NCBI RefSeq assembly: GCF_003952485.1
Contig: NZ_CP034447.1
Location: forward strand, 4,044,501-4,108,500
Source: Mesorhizobium sp. M1E.F.Ca.ET.045.02.1.1
GTDB lineage: Bacteria; Pseudomonadota; Alphaproteobacteria; Rhizobiales; Rhizobiaceae
DNA length: 64,000 bases
Direction: 5' to 3'
Shown: positions 39,021 through 47,683 of the stretch, piece by piece
How positions within the stretch are numbered: the first letter of the stretch is position 1
How the letters are laid out: each line of letters begins with the position of its first letter
Notes under the pieces: generated by a model
What the model saw: only the letters and a program-made list of their open reading frames with translations
Database searches by the model: none
Told to the model about the DNA's origin: nothing
Position numbers and translations under genes: made by a program

Positions 39021-39544
39021 ATGACAATAGAGCCGATCCGCTTGCCCGATGCCCGCCACCGTCGAGGCCGAGCTCGCATCTCTGGAGGGGTAGTCGGCCG
39101 ATGCCGAGCTCGCCCCTGCCCTCAACAAGGACTTTCCAGGTTTTGCCTTCACCGTCGTGACCATCGATGATCCTTATTGGTGGAACCTAGGCGAGGCGGC
39201 CCGAGCTCGAAAACCGCATCATCCGTGAGGTCGGCCCCGACGGCATGCGCGACAGAGCGTTTTAGACGCCAATCCGGACTGGTTCATTTTCGTGCCGCGC
39301 GATGTCCGCTTTTTTGCCGACGGGGAGCGATCGAGCGCGGCCACCGACCGCATCTTTGCCCACCGGCCTTCGACATCCACGAGGCCTGCCCTTCGCCCGG
39401 TTCTTTCTGATGACGCACGGACATTGGGTTGATCCGAATGTCGGCCACGCGATCGCCGAACGCCTTCGCGCGAGACGGGTGCGGCTGCCCGACCAAGATG
39501 CTGCCATTCTGCTAGCCTGGGCCGACAAGCCGTATCTGTTCTGA
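39021..39544 (+). pseudogene. Decayed left copy of the unknown R1-R2 spacer gene
   Basis: The start ATGACAATAGAGCC follows GGAGCG and reads as the homologue of MSEEKPVRLPDPAS in 46300-47394. NKDFPGFAFTVVTIDDPYW follows in another frame. After a large internal deletion the end reads PFARFFLMTHGHWVDPNVGHAI and LLAWADKPYLF. Several shifts and a stop show that the copy is dead. Confidence 0.8.
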
Positions 39545-39599
39545 GTGGCTGCCATGAATTCATATGCCAAAGCTCGCATCCCAAGCAAAGCTGACGGCG

Positions 39600-39950
39600 C
39601 GCCAACGTCATCGACGCGCTCGATTAGGTCTGCCGTTCGATCGGCGCGCGTTTCTGGCTAGGTGCCATCTGGGAAAGGAAGACACTGGCGAGACCTCGTT
39701 AAACGCGCTTGCGTCGGACGTCGGCTATCTCGAAGCGTAGTTGCCAGGCCGTCATAGGTCGGCTGCTGCCCTTCGGCGCCGGAGGGCGCTGCTGATCAAG
39801 TTCGTCGCGCATCTTCCGTGGGATCCCGCCAAGCGCGATCGTTTGTCCACGCACGACATACCGGAAGACGTGGCAGCGGCCCAGGCGCAAGGCCCGTTGT
39901 GTCTCGACGGCCCGCACGCGCCCGCAGGTCCCCTGGCGGCTGTCGAGATG
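39600..39950 (+). pseudogene. Decayed left copy of tyrosine recombinase R2
   Basis: Frames contain LLIKFVAHLPWDPAKRD, HDIPEDVAAA and LDGPHAPAG, matching the N-terminal half of R2 at 45121-46290 (LLIKFVAHHLWDPAKRE, MPEDVTAA, VDGPHAPN). The catalytic half is missing. Confidence 0.8.
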
Positions 39951-40045
39951 GTGACGCTTGCCTTGGCGGGAGTTCACGCTCTGGGGCGGGGGCGCGACCG
40001 TCCGCCGTCGGCCATGCGCGCGGCGGACCGCGATGGCATATCGAA

Positions 40046-40059
40046 TAGACTGCCGTCTA
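40046..40059. promoter_or_regulatory. Candidate partition (parS-like) palindrome 1
   Basis: TAGACTGCCGTCTA is a 14-bp palindrome with one mismatch pair, 540 bases upstream of repA. A perfect version, TAGACGGCCGTCTA, overlaps the repA stop codon. No other full copy was noticed in the window. Confidence 0.45.
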
Positions 40060-40595
40060 AATGGCAAAAAAAGCTAGTGAAAACAGTCTTCTGGCCGTTC
40101 AGATTGCCGGAAATGTGTCTCTTTCACGAAGCCGGATTCTTCGAGAACGCGGACAGCGCTGGTCCGACAGACGCAATGATGCCGTGAATGGGGAAGTTGC
40201 AGAAGGCGCATTCGGTCAAACCGGGGCCGCTTCGGTAGCCTATTTTGATTCCAATATCGCTGCCTAGAGTAGACCAGATCTGCACGAGCCGGTTATCACT
40301 CTCGTATGTCTTGAGGCCGGAATCGCCGACAATCCTTCGATCTTCCTTGCGCTCAGAACCAAACTGGAACAGTCCCCGCTTGCATGGAAACCGTCGGATC
40401 GCATTCCCAACCTGCCCGGACACACGGGGTGCCGAGTTTCAAAATCACACAAACCAGTTCCGCACAGCTTTCTGGCACAGTTAGCGTTAACCTTTTGTTA
40501 ACTTAAAATTTCTTGTCGGCACGAACGAATCGGACATAATGACGGCATTCGAAAGAATTTCGCCGAAATGCCGTCACTTGAGGTTCCGGAAAAAC
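40060..40595. other. Region upstream of repA
   Basis: About 530 bases with no supported gene. Close to repA (40486-40502) there are two GTTAAC hexamers separated by five bases in an AT-rich tract, which may be part of the repA promoter or an operator of RepA/RepB. Confidence 0.5.
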
Positions 40596-41801
40596 ATGAA
40601 CGTATTAGCGCCCGTGTCGAAACCTTTGTTCGACGACACCATTCTGGCACAAGGCCGCGAGATTTCCAGGAAACTGAACCAGCTTCGTTTCGAGACATTC
40701 CCGCCGAACGCAAGGAAGACCTTGCGGCAATTCTCACTCGGGGAAGCGGCGTATTTCCTCGGGGTTTCGACTAGCAATCTCAAGAAGCTGCACCTGGAAG
40801 GCAAAGGTGTCGAGCCAACTATACACGCCGGGGGTCGGCGGACATATTCGGCCGAGCAGATCATGGAGCTGCGTCATTGGCTCGACCGTCACGGCCGAGC
40901 CGATGTGAAGAAATACGTTCCTCACCGCCGCAGGGGAGAGAAGCTGCAGGTCGTTGCTGTTGTTAATTTCAAGGGGGGCAGCGGAAAGACGACGACGGCC
41001 GCACACCTTGCGCAACATCTGGCGCTAACCGGGCACCGTGTACTGGCCATCGACCTTGACCCACAGGCTTCGCTGTCGGCCCTCCACGGCATCCAACCCG
41101 AACTCGACAAGAATCCGTCGATCTATGAAGCGATCCGCTACGACGACGAGCGGAAGCCCATCACCGACGTAATTTTGCCGACAAACTTTCCAGGCCTTGA
41201 ACTTATCCCTGCATCGCTCGAATTGCAGGAATATGAGTACGACACTCCACTGGCGATGCAGGATAAGAATTCCGTCGCCGGCAAGACGTTTTGGAATCGC
41301 ATCGAAAAGGTATTGCAGGAGGTCGATGACCGTTATGACGTGGTCGTAATCGATTGTCCGCCCCAGCTCGGCTATTTGACACTGACTGCTCTGTCGGCGG
41401 CGAGTTCGGTGCTGATCACTGTACATCCGCAGATGCTCGACCTGATGTCGATGTCGCAGTTCCTTCTCATGCTCGGCGACATCCTGAAGACAATTCGCCA
41501 GGCGGGCGGCGAAGTAGATTTAGATTGGTTCAGATATTTGATCACTCGATACGAGCCGACCGACGTCCCGCAAGCCCAGATGGTCGGATTCATGCAGTCA
41601 ATGCTCGCGTCGCAAATGCTCAAGACGCCGATGTTGAAATCGACCGCTATTTCGGATGCTGGGCTGACGAAGCAGACGCTTTATGAGGTCGAGAAATCCG
41701 GGATGAATAGGGCAACGTACGACCGCGCCATGGAGTCGATGGAAGCGGTTAACGCGGAAATCAGAGAACTAATCCACGGGGCCTGGGGACGTGCGAAATA
41801 G
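40596..41801 (+). CDS. repA: Plasmid partition ATPase RepA
   Basis: The 401-residue protein is a ParA-type RepA: an N-terminal MerR-like helix-turn-helix (FSLGEAAYFLGVSTSNLKKL), deviant Walker A FKGGSGKTTTAAHLA near residue 130, and DCPPQLGYLTL switch region. RepA with RepB segregates the plasmid and represses the repABC promoter. I prefer the ATG at 40596 (MNVLAPVSKPL), the usual RepA start region; 40539 is the longer option. Confidence 0.96.
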   Translation: MNVLAPVSKPLFDDTILAQGREISRKLNQLRFETFPPNARKTLRQFSLGEAAYFLGVSTSNLKKLHLEGKGVEPTIHAGGRRTYSAEQIMELRHWLDRHGRADVKKYVPHRRRGEKLQVVAVVNFKGGSGKTTTAAHLAQHLALTGHRVLAIDLDPQASLSALHGIQPELDKNPSIYEAIRYDDERKPITDVILPTNFPGLELIPASLELQEYEYDTPLAMQDKNSVAGKTFWNRIEKVLQEVDDRYDVVVIDCPPQLGYLTLTALSAASSVLITVHPQMLDLMSMSQFLLMLGDILKTIRQAGGEVDLDWFRYLITRYEPTDVPQAQMVGFMQSMLASQMLKTPMLKSTAISDAGLTKQTLYEVEKSGMNRATYDRAMESMEAVNAEIRELIHGAWGRAK

Positions 41802-41812
41802 ACGGCCGTCTA
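41799..41812. promoter_or_regulatory. Candidate partition (parS-like) palindrome 2
   Basis: TAGACGGCCGTCTA is a perfect 14-bp palindrome starting at the repA TAG stop codon, in the 67-base repA-repB gap. Rhizobial repABC plasmids carry RepB-binding palindromes in or near the operon; this pair (with 40046-40059) is a reasonable candidate although it differs from the commonest GTT...AAC consensus. Confidence 0.45.
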
Positions 41813-41868
41813 AGTCAGGTTTTAATGCAATGAAATCAGATGAATGACCCAAATTTTGGGACGCTGAA

Positions 41869-42873
41869 ATGGCAAGAAAGCACATTTTCGACAATTTGAT
41901 GCGGGAATCCGCGCCCGAAACGGCAGAAGATGGCGAGCCAGCTTCCGGGTTTCGTAAATTCGGAGCGGCGAGGTCCATCTCATCGTCGATCGATGAACTG
42001 GCCAGGCAAGCCTCCAAGCTCGCCGAAGGCGAAACGGTTATTGAAATTGATCCCGACCTGGTCGACAGGTCATTTGTGCCTGATCGCATGAGCGTTGATG
42101 AGGACGACGCATACCACGAACTGCTGGAGGCCGTCAGGGAGAGGGGACAGGATACCCCAATCCTTGTAAGACCCCATCCCAGCGCCGAAGGCCGCTACAT
42201 GGCCGTTTTCGGACACCGACGGGTGAGAGTTGCCAAACAACTCGGCAGGCCTGTCCGCGCAGTGGTGAAGACGCTGGCAGACATCGACCACGTTGTCGCA
42301 CAAGGGCAGGAAAACTCCGCACGCGCCAACCTTACATTCATTGAGCGTGTTATGTTCGCCCAGCAGCTGGGCGGGCTTGGGTTCAGCCGCGAAACCATCC
42401 AATCTGCTCTGTCGGTCGACTACCAGACGCTCTCTAAGATGCTGACGATTCCGAAAGCTATCCCTGCGGTCATCATTGATGCGATTGGGCCGGCCAAAGG
42501 GATTGGACGCGACCGGTGGTTGGATCTTCGGAAGCTCGTCGAGAACCCGAAGAACACGCCAATTGCCAACAGCTATGTGGCCAGCGAAGAGTTCGCGGCC
42601 GCGGATTCTGACGAGCGTTTCAACTTGCTCTTTGATTTTCTGAACGGAGCAAAGTCCAACAAGGCGATCAGGAAAGGGCTCGCTCCGCGGATCAACAGAA
42701 CCTGGGCACCGGCCGACAAATCAGTCGCCGCGACGATTAAAAACAATGGAAAGGCCTTCAGTCTGGCGCTGAAAGCGAAAGACGCGGCCGAGTTCGGCGA
42801 ATACATTTCGGAGAACCTGGACAGCCTTTACGAGGCATTCAGGACATCGAAGAAAGAGGCAACAGGAGACTAA
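41869..42873 (+). CDS. repB: Plasmid partition protein RepB (ParB family)
   Basis: The 334-residue protein has the N-terminal RepA-contact region (MARKHIFDNLM), a ParB domain (TPILVRPHP, YMAVFGHRRVRVAKQLG, QENSARANLTFIERV) and a helix-turn-helix (LGFSRETIQSALSVDYQTLSKML). It binds parS and loads with RepA for plasmid segregation. Confidence 0.96.
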   Translation: MARKHIFDNLMRESAPETAEDGEPASGFRKFGAARSISSSIDELARQASKLAEGETVIEIDPDLVDRSFVPDRMSVDEDDAYHELLEAVRERGQDTPILVRPHPSAEGRYMAVFGHRRVRVAKQLGRPVRAVVKTLADIDHVVAQGQENSARANLTFIERVMFAQQLGGLGFSRETIQSALSVDYQTLSKMLTIPKAIPAVIIDAIGPAKGIGRDRWLDLRKLVENPKNTPIANSYVASEEFAAADSDERFNLLFDFLNGAKSNKAIRKGLAPRINRTWAPADKSVAATIKNNGKAFSLALKAKDAAEFGEYISENLDSLYEAFRTSKKEATGD

Positions 42874-42879
42874 ACCGCA

Positions 42880-42933
42880 AAAGAAAAAGGCCCCCGAACG
42901 TCACCGTCGCGGAAGCCCTTCTCAACCATAAGC
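42880..42933 (-). ncRNA. Antisense ctRNA in the repB-repC gap
   Basis: Transcription from the minus-strand promoter at 42940-42968 would give an RNA of about 50 bases ending in a strong hairpin: GGGCTTCCG pairs with CGGGGGCCT, followed by a TTTTTCTTTT run (complement of 42879-42888). All repABC plasmids studied encode such a small counter-transcribed RNA here, which base pairs with the repC leader, limits RepC synthesis and gives incompatibility. Confidence 0.75.
42889..42919 (-). terminator. Rho-independent terminator of the ctRNA
   Basis: A 9-bp stem (with three G-U pairs), 5' arm GGGCTTCCG (complement of 42911-42919) and 3' arm CGGGGGCC, is followed directly by Ts in the minus direction. 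Confidence 0.7.
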
Positions 42934-42939
42934 AAGCTG

Positions 42940-42968
42940 AGAATCGCATCTCCACGAATCACTGTCAA
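42940..42968 (-). promoter_or_regulatory. Sigma-70 promoter of the ctRNA
   Basis: On the minus strand TTGACA (complement of 42963-42968) and GATTCT (complement of 42940-42945) are separated by exactly 17 bases. A start about 7 bases further gives the ctRNA. Confidence 0.7.
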
Positions 42969-43027
42969 GAGTCATTGGCGTCGTTTTGGCGAGCAGATTT
43001 CTTTTGCCTAATCGAGGGTGAAAGAAA

Positions 43028-44233
43028 ATGGAGACGGGTATTGCAACGACGCCCTTCGGGCGGCGGGCGATGTCGCTTGCCATGCTGGCAGCGCAAAACG
43101 AGTCACGTGAGATCCCCAAGGGCAGGGTCGTCGACAAGTGGCAGATCTACCGCAACCTCTGCGAGGGCAAGAGCATCGTCGGCATCGGCGATCGTGCCCT
43201 GGCCGTGCTGAATGCGTTGCTATCTTTCTATCCTGATAGCGACTTAAGCGAGGACAACGACCTCATCGTCTTTCCCTCGAACGCACAGCTGTCGCTCAGG
43301 GCGCACGGAATGCCCGAGCCCACGGTCAGGCGGCACCTGGCGGCTCTTGTGGACTGCGGGCTGATCATCCGTCGGGATAGCCCGAACGGCAAGCGGTACG
43401 CCCGCAAGGGCAGGGGAGGAGAGATCGAGGAAGCCTTTGGCTTCTCCCTGGCGCCGCTGCTGGCCCGTGCTTACGAGTTCCAAGCGGCGGCCGAGCGTGT
43501 TCGCGCCGACAACAGAGCACTCAGGCTTATGCGCGAGCGGATCACCTTGCACCGCCGGGACATCTACAAGCTGATAGAGGCGGCCCTTGACGAAGATGTC
43601 CCGGGCGACTGGGGAGGCCTGTGGAAGCGTTTCCGCAGCGTTGTGGAGGCAATTCCGCGCCGAGCTTGCATAGCCGAGCTCGAGCCTATCGTTGCCGATA
43701 TGGCCGCCTTGCGTGATGATGTGGATAAGCTGCTGGAAACTCATATGAAATCCACGAATCCGAGCGGCAATGACTCTCAAAACGAGCGGCAGCAATCTGA
43801 TTCAAACACCGACTCTCTTTTTGAATTTGAACCTGCTTTAGAGAAAAGCGGGGCGACGGCCGAGCCCAGCACGAGAACCGCAGAGCGCCCGAAAACGTAT
43901 CCGCTGGGGCTGGTGCTGAAAGCCTGCCCCGAAATTGCGGACTACGCCGTCGATGGCATCGGCAATTGGCGCGATTTCATGATTACCGCCGCCCAGGTGC
44001 GGGGCTACCTTGGCGTCTCGCCGTCGGCGTATGAGGAGGCTTGCCATGTGATGGGCCAGGAGGTCGCCGCGATCGTGATTGCCTGCATCCTGCAACGCGC
44101 TCATCACATCAATTCCGCCGGCGGATACCTGCGCGTGCTGACTGACAAGGCCAGGGCAGGGGCGTTTTCGGTCGGACCGATGCTGATGGCGGCGCTGAAG
44201 GCGAACGGCGCCACGGCGAGGATGGCGGGGTGA
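43028..44233 (+). CDS. repC: Replication initiator RepC
   Basis: The 401-residue RepC has the usual start region (TTPFGRRAMSLAMLAAQ), the winged-helix origin-binding N-terminal domain (FPSNAQLSLRAHGM, TVRRHLAALVDCGLI) and the C-terminal domain ending in GGYLRVLTDKARAGAFSVGPMLMAA. RepC is the only essential initiator, and oriV normally lies within repC itself. The leader contains the ctRNA target. Confidence 0.96.
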   Translation: METGIATTPFGRRAMSLAMLAAQNESREIPKGRVVDKWQIYRNLCEGKSIVGIGDRALAVLNALLSFYPDSDLSEDNDLIVFPSNAQLSLRAHGMPEPTVRRHLAALVDCGLIIRRDSPNGKRYARKGRGGEIEEAFGFSLAPLLARAYEFQAAAERVRADNRALRLMRERITLHRRDIYKLIEAALDEDVPGDWGGLWKRFRSVVEAIPRRACIAELEPIVADMAALRDDVDKLLETHMKSTNPSGNDSQNERQQSDSNTDSLFEFEPALEKSGATAEPSTRTAERPKTYPLGLVLKACPEIADYAVDGIGNWRDFMITAAQVRGYLGVSPSAYEEACHVMGQEVAAIVIACILQRAHHINSAGGYLRVLTDKARAGAFSVGPMLMAALKANGATARMAG

Positions 44234-44247
44234 GGCCCGCATGGCAT

Positions 44248-44898
44248 CTAGTTACGTGGGAATGCATCCGCCTGAAGTTCGAAATTGCGGTGGACGTTGC
44301 CAAGCATTCGGACCTTTGCTGTGATGGTCGCATCGCTGGGGAAGGGGATGCGTCCATCGGTAGTCCAGCCATCTTCGGTACCGGGGATTTGCTTAAGGAG
44401 AATCAAGTCGACACGGACGAAGCTCGGACGCTTGTCGCGATCTTCCCACCCATCGATCTGAACGGGGAAACCACCGTCGCGCGCTCCATTCTCATCCGCG
44501 ATCTGCCAGATGGCTACTTGTTCGTCGAGATTCTTTGGGCGCTTCTTGGTGGACGCATAAATGTCTTCAAGGAATATCGCGCGCCGGTTCCAGTTAACGA
44601 GGCGGACGACGAGAGTGTTGTCTTCGGCGAGATGTTCGATTACGTCGAGTGTCGGGGGCGCGTCGCCCCAAATGAAGTCAGCCTGCCTTTTCAGGTGCGG
44701 TACGGTCAGCCAGGCAGCAACGAGCGCGCCCGCTGCGGCAGCCCAGCGACTGAGAGCGCCGAACCATTCGCGCCCTCGATCCCAGCTAAAGTTGTAAGCG
44801 AGGGCTTGTGTCAGCCACGTGGAGCTGATGACGGCGAGCACCACGAAACCCCCAATCAGAAAGCCGAGCGTAAAAGCGATAGTGAGGCGAAGCTTCAT
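44248..44898 (-). CDS. Hypothetical protein with two N-terminal membrane segments
   Basis: The 216-residue protein has hydrophobic segments at residues about 4-28 (FTLGFLIGGFVVLAVISSTW) and 45-68 (WAAAAGALVAAWLTV), followed by a soluble C-terminal domain of about 140 residues rich in beta strands. I recognise no family. The start at MKLRL (44898) is preceded by GGAA; MEPAMKL at 44910 is possible. It lies convergently behind repC and is not part of the recombinase module. Confidence 0.6.
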   Translation of the reverse strand: MKLRLTIAFTLGFLIGGFVVLAVISSTWLTQALAYNFSWDRGREWFGALSRWAAAAGALVAAWLTVPHLKRQADFIWGDAPPTLDVIEHLAEDNTLVVRLVNWNRRAIFLEDIYASTKKRPKNLDEQVAIWQIADENGARDGGFPVQIDGWEDRDKRPSFVRVDLILLKQIPGTEDGWTTDGRIPFPSDATITAKVRMLGNVHRNFELQADAFPRN

Positions 44899-45120
44899 CG
44901 CTGGTTCCATATCATGTTGGCGCTGAACGAGTGGGCGAAGTGCCCGCACGCGTAGTCATCAATGTTCGCCGGCAGGGTCGGCTTCGAAGGAACCGCCGAT
45001 GACATGATGAACCTGCGCAGCCTCGCGGTGAAGTCCCTTTGACGCTGATCTTTCCGCCATAGGATCGGCTTTGCCGCCGAGCGGCTGAGGGAACTGGCGG
45101 CGGGTCGGCAGTCTGGGTCG

Positions 45121-46290
45121 CTAAACGATGATTCTCGCCGCCCGGCCGAGCGTCCGCTCCGCATCGTTGTAATAGTTCGATGCCTGTTGCACGGAGTGGT
45201 GCTGCGACTGCTGCATGGCTTCGGGCAGCGGAATGCCGCGGCGGGCGGTTTCGGTGAGGTAGCCCGAGCGCAGGCCATGCGCGGAAAAGGCTTGCGGGTC
45301 GAGGCCGGCCTCGGCGATGCGGCGCTTGAGGATCAGGTTGACCGCCTGCGGCGTCAGGGCGCGTTTTTCGAGATTGCCCCAGCGATCGATGCCGCGGAAC
45401 ACGGCGCACTCGTTGATCCCGGCGCGCTCGAGCCAGCCTTTCAGGGCCAGAACAGGCCGGCCGACGAGCAGCACGAAGACGTCGCTGTCGGCTTGTGTCG
45501 TCTTAGTCCGGCCGAGCCGGATCGACAGGCAAGGGAGTTTTTCGCCGCCGGGTTCCTTCGGATCGGCGGGTACCGGCTCTTCTTCGACGATCTGCTCGAA
45601 CCTGAGCGAAGCGATTTCGCTGCGGCGGCGGCCGCCGGAGGCAAAGGCGGTGACGAGAAGGGCGCGGTCGCGCACGTCGACGAGGCGGTCGCCGGCGCAG
45701 GCTTTTAGGAGCGCGGTCAAAATGTCGGCGGTCACCGCCTTCTTGCTCTTGCGGCCGCGGGGGCGGGCGCTGGCGCGCACCGCGAGCTTTATGGCGCTGC
45801 GCAGGCCGGGCGCCGAAAAATTTCCCACAAGACCGCGCCAGCCGGTCAGCGTCGACCAGCTGGACAGACGCCGGCGCACGGTGTTCGGCGCGTGCGGTCC
45901 ATCGACACGCAACAGTTTGGCCGACTTCAACGCCGCGGTCACGTCTTCCGGCATGCCGTGCGAAACGTCGGTTTCACGCTTTGCAGGATCCCACAGGTGA
46001 TGGGCGACGAATTTTATCAGCAGCGCCTCCGGCGCCGGCCAGGGCAGCGAAAAACCGGTCGCGGCCAGCGACCAGGCTTCGAGGTAACCGAGATCCGAGG
46101 CCAGGGCGCGCAGGGAATTCTCGCCGATGCCTTCTTTGGCGAGATGGCGCAGCGTGGCGACATCGTCGTCGGTCAAAAGTTCGGCCAGAAAATCGCGCCG
46201 GTCGAATGGCAGCACCGAATCCAGCGCATCGAGCGCCTCCGCGCGGCGCAGTTTTTGGTCGGGTACGGACTTTGACAGGCGAAGGTCCAT
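45121..46290 (-). CDS. Tyrosine recombinase R2
   Basis: The 389-residue recombinase has an N-terminal SAM-like domain (LASDLGYLEAWSLA) and the catalytic set: Arg in SGGRRRSEIASL, Lys region LGRTKTTQ, HxxR in SAHGLRSGY, His in QQSQHHSVQQ and Tyr in NYYNDAE. It starts 10 bases after the unknown gene ends, so the two are translationally linked. A broken homologue lies at 39600-39950. Confidence 0.93.
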   Translation of the reverse strand: MDLRLSKSVPDQKLRRAEALDALDSVLPFDRRDFLAELLTDDDVATLRHLAKEGIGENSLRALASDLGYLEAWSLAATGFSLPWPAPEALLIKFVAHHLWDPAKRETDVSHGMPEDVTAALKSAKLLRVDGPHAPNTVRRRLSSWSTLTGWRGLVGNFSAPGLRSAIKLAVRASARPRGRKSKKAVTADILTALLKACAGDRLVDVRDRALLVTAFASGGRRRSEIASLRFEQIVEEEPVPADPKEPGGEKLPCLSIRLGRTKTTQADSDVFVLLVGRPVLALKGWLERAGINECAVFRGIDRWGNLEKRALTPQAVNLILKRRIAEAGLDPQAFSAHGLRSGYLTETARRGIPLPEAMQQSQHHSVQQASNYYNDAERTLGRAARIIV

Positions 46291-46299
46291 GACGGCGGC

Positions 46300-47394
46300 T
46301 CAGAACAGATATTTTTTGTCGGCCCAGGCGAGCAGCACGGCGGCGTCTCGATCGGGCAAACGCACCCGTCCCTGGCGCAGGCCCTCAGCGATCGCATCGC
46401 CGACGTCCGGATCGACCCAGTGCCCGTGCGTCATAAAAAAGAACCAGGCGAAGGGCAGGCCCACCTCCGCGTCGATCGCCTCGGTCCGCTCCATCAGGCG
46501 GTGCACCGAAATACCGTCTTCCAACGCCAGCTTCCCGGCGGGCATTTTGAGCGGCCGCGGGATAAAACCGATCTCGCGCCGGCCACGATGCTCAAGATCG
46601 TGGATGTCGAAGGCCCAATGGGCAAAAATCCGGTGGCCGCAAGCGCTCGACCGCTCCCAGTCGGCAAAAAAGCGGTTTTCGCGTGGGACAAAATCGAACC
46701 AGTCCGGATTGGCGTCTAAAAACGCGGTGTCGCGTTTGCCGTCGGGACCGACCTCGCGGATGACACGGTTCGCCAGCTCGGGACGGCTTGCCTCGAGCTG
46801 CTCGCGTTCGGTACGCTTCCGGCGCGTCAAAAAATTCCTTATGTGAACGATGCCGCCGCCGGCGCGCCCGCGCAGCCGGTAGACTGGTCCTGCGAGCTGC
46901 TGCGCCCCGGCAGCGGAATCACGAGAAACCCAGGTCGGCTCGAACAGATGGTCGACGCTGTGGGGTCGGTAGTCGGGATCGACTACGGGGCCGGCCAGGA
47001 CCTCGATCTCGCGGCCGAGCGAGACTTGCAAAAAATCGGCGACGCCCGGCCCGGTCGGGGCGAAGGCGAAGGCGCTGGCGCCGCGCCATTCGGCGAATTT
47101 TTTCCCGTCCTGGCGATGCCGGTGCCAGAAGGCGGTGAGATCGCCGCCCAGTTCGGCCAGCTCGCTCTCGATCCAGGCACGGTGGTCGCCGCAGCGGGTG
47201 CCGTCGGCAGCGACAACAGCATGAGGATTGCACCAGTAGGGGTCGTCGATGGTCGCGACGGTGAAGGCAAAGCCCGGAAAGCTTTTGTTCAGGGCAGGGG
47301 CGAGCCCGGCGTCGGCCGACTGCGGCTGCAGAGAGGCGAGCACGGTTTCGACGGAAGCGGGGTCGGGCAGGCGGACGGGTTTTTCTTCGCTCAT
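46300..47394 (-). CDS. Unknown protein encoded between two tyrosine recombinases
   Basis: The 364-residue protein (start MSEEKPVRLPDPASVETVL, end LLAWADKKYLF) has no motif I can name. Notable features are NKSFPGFAFTVATIDDPYW near the N terminus and FFFMTHGHWVDPDVGDAI near the C terminus. The ATG at 47394 is preferred because the left-hand dead copy keeps the same start with a GGAGCG site; an upstream TTG at 47511 is open in frame. Order R1-unknown-R2 is conserved in both modules, so it probably assists recombination or plasmid-dimer resolution. That is inference. Confidence 0.7.
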   Translation of the reverse strand: MSEEKPVRLPDPASVETVLASLQPQSADAGLAPALNKSFPGFAFTVATIDDPYWCNPHAVVAADGTRCGDHRAWIESELAELGGDLTAFWHRHRQDGKKFAEWRGASAFAFAPTGPGVADFLQVSLGREIEVLAGPVVDPDYRPHSVDHLFEPTWVSRDSAAGAQQLAGPVYRLRGRAGGGIVHIRNFLTRRKRTEREQLEASRPELANRVIREVGPDGKRDTAFLDANPDWFDFVPRENRFFADWERSSACGHRIFAHWAFDIHDLEHRGRREIGFIPRPLKMPAGKLALEDGISVHRLMERTEAIDAEVGLPFAWFFFMTHGHWVDPDVGDAIAEGLRQGRVRLPDRDAAVLLAWADKKYLF

Positions 47395-47580
47395 GCCAGA
47401 CGGCCTTTTTCGCGGCGGAATAGCCGCCTTCCCTATGTCGTTCGCGGCCGCGCGGGACGTCGCCGGCGCCATCTTGGGGCCGAAAATGACTGATTTGCGC
47501 CGCAAAAACAATCACTATCGATAAGAGGTACTTATCGGAAGTTAGAAGATCTGCGCAGCATCATCGGAAGTGACGAACCG

Positions 47581-47612
47581 TTGTCGCTTTTACTTCCCAA
47601 TTTCAATTGAAA
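47581..47612 (-). repeat. Conserved 30-bp element, copy 2, with palindrome
   Basis: On the minus strand the element begins TCAATTGAAATTGGGAAGTA and ends AAAGCGACAA (47610 to 47581). It overlaps the perfect palindrome TTTCAATTGAAA at 47601-47612. It is 187 bases upstream of the unknown gene's start and just downstream of R1. Confidence 0.6.
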
Positions 47613-47683
47613 CGCTAAGGTGAAAATCCTGCTCTTCCGAACCGCTATTCGGCGGCCGAAAGCGGGGGAGGGGAGGGGGCTTT

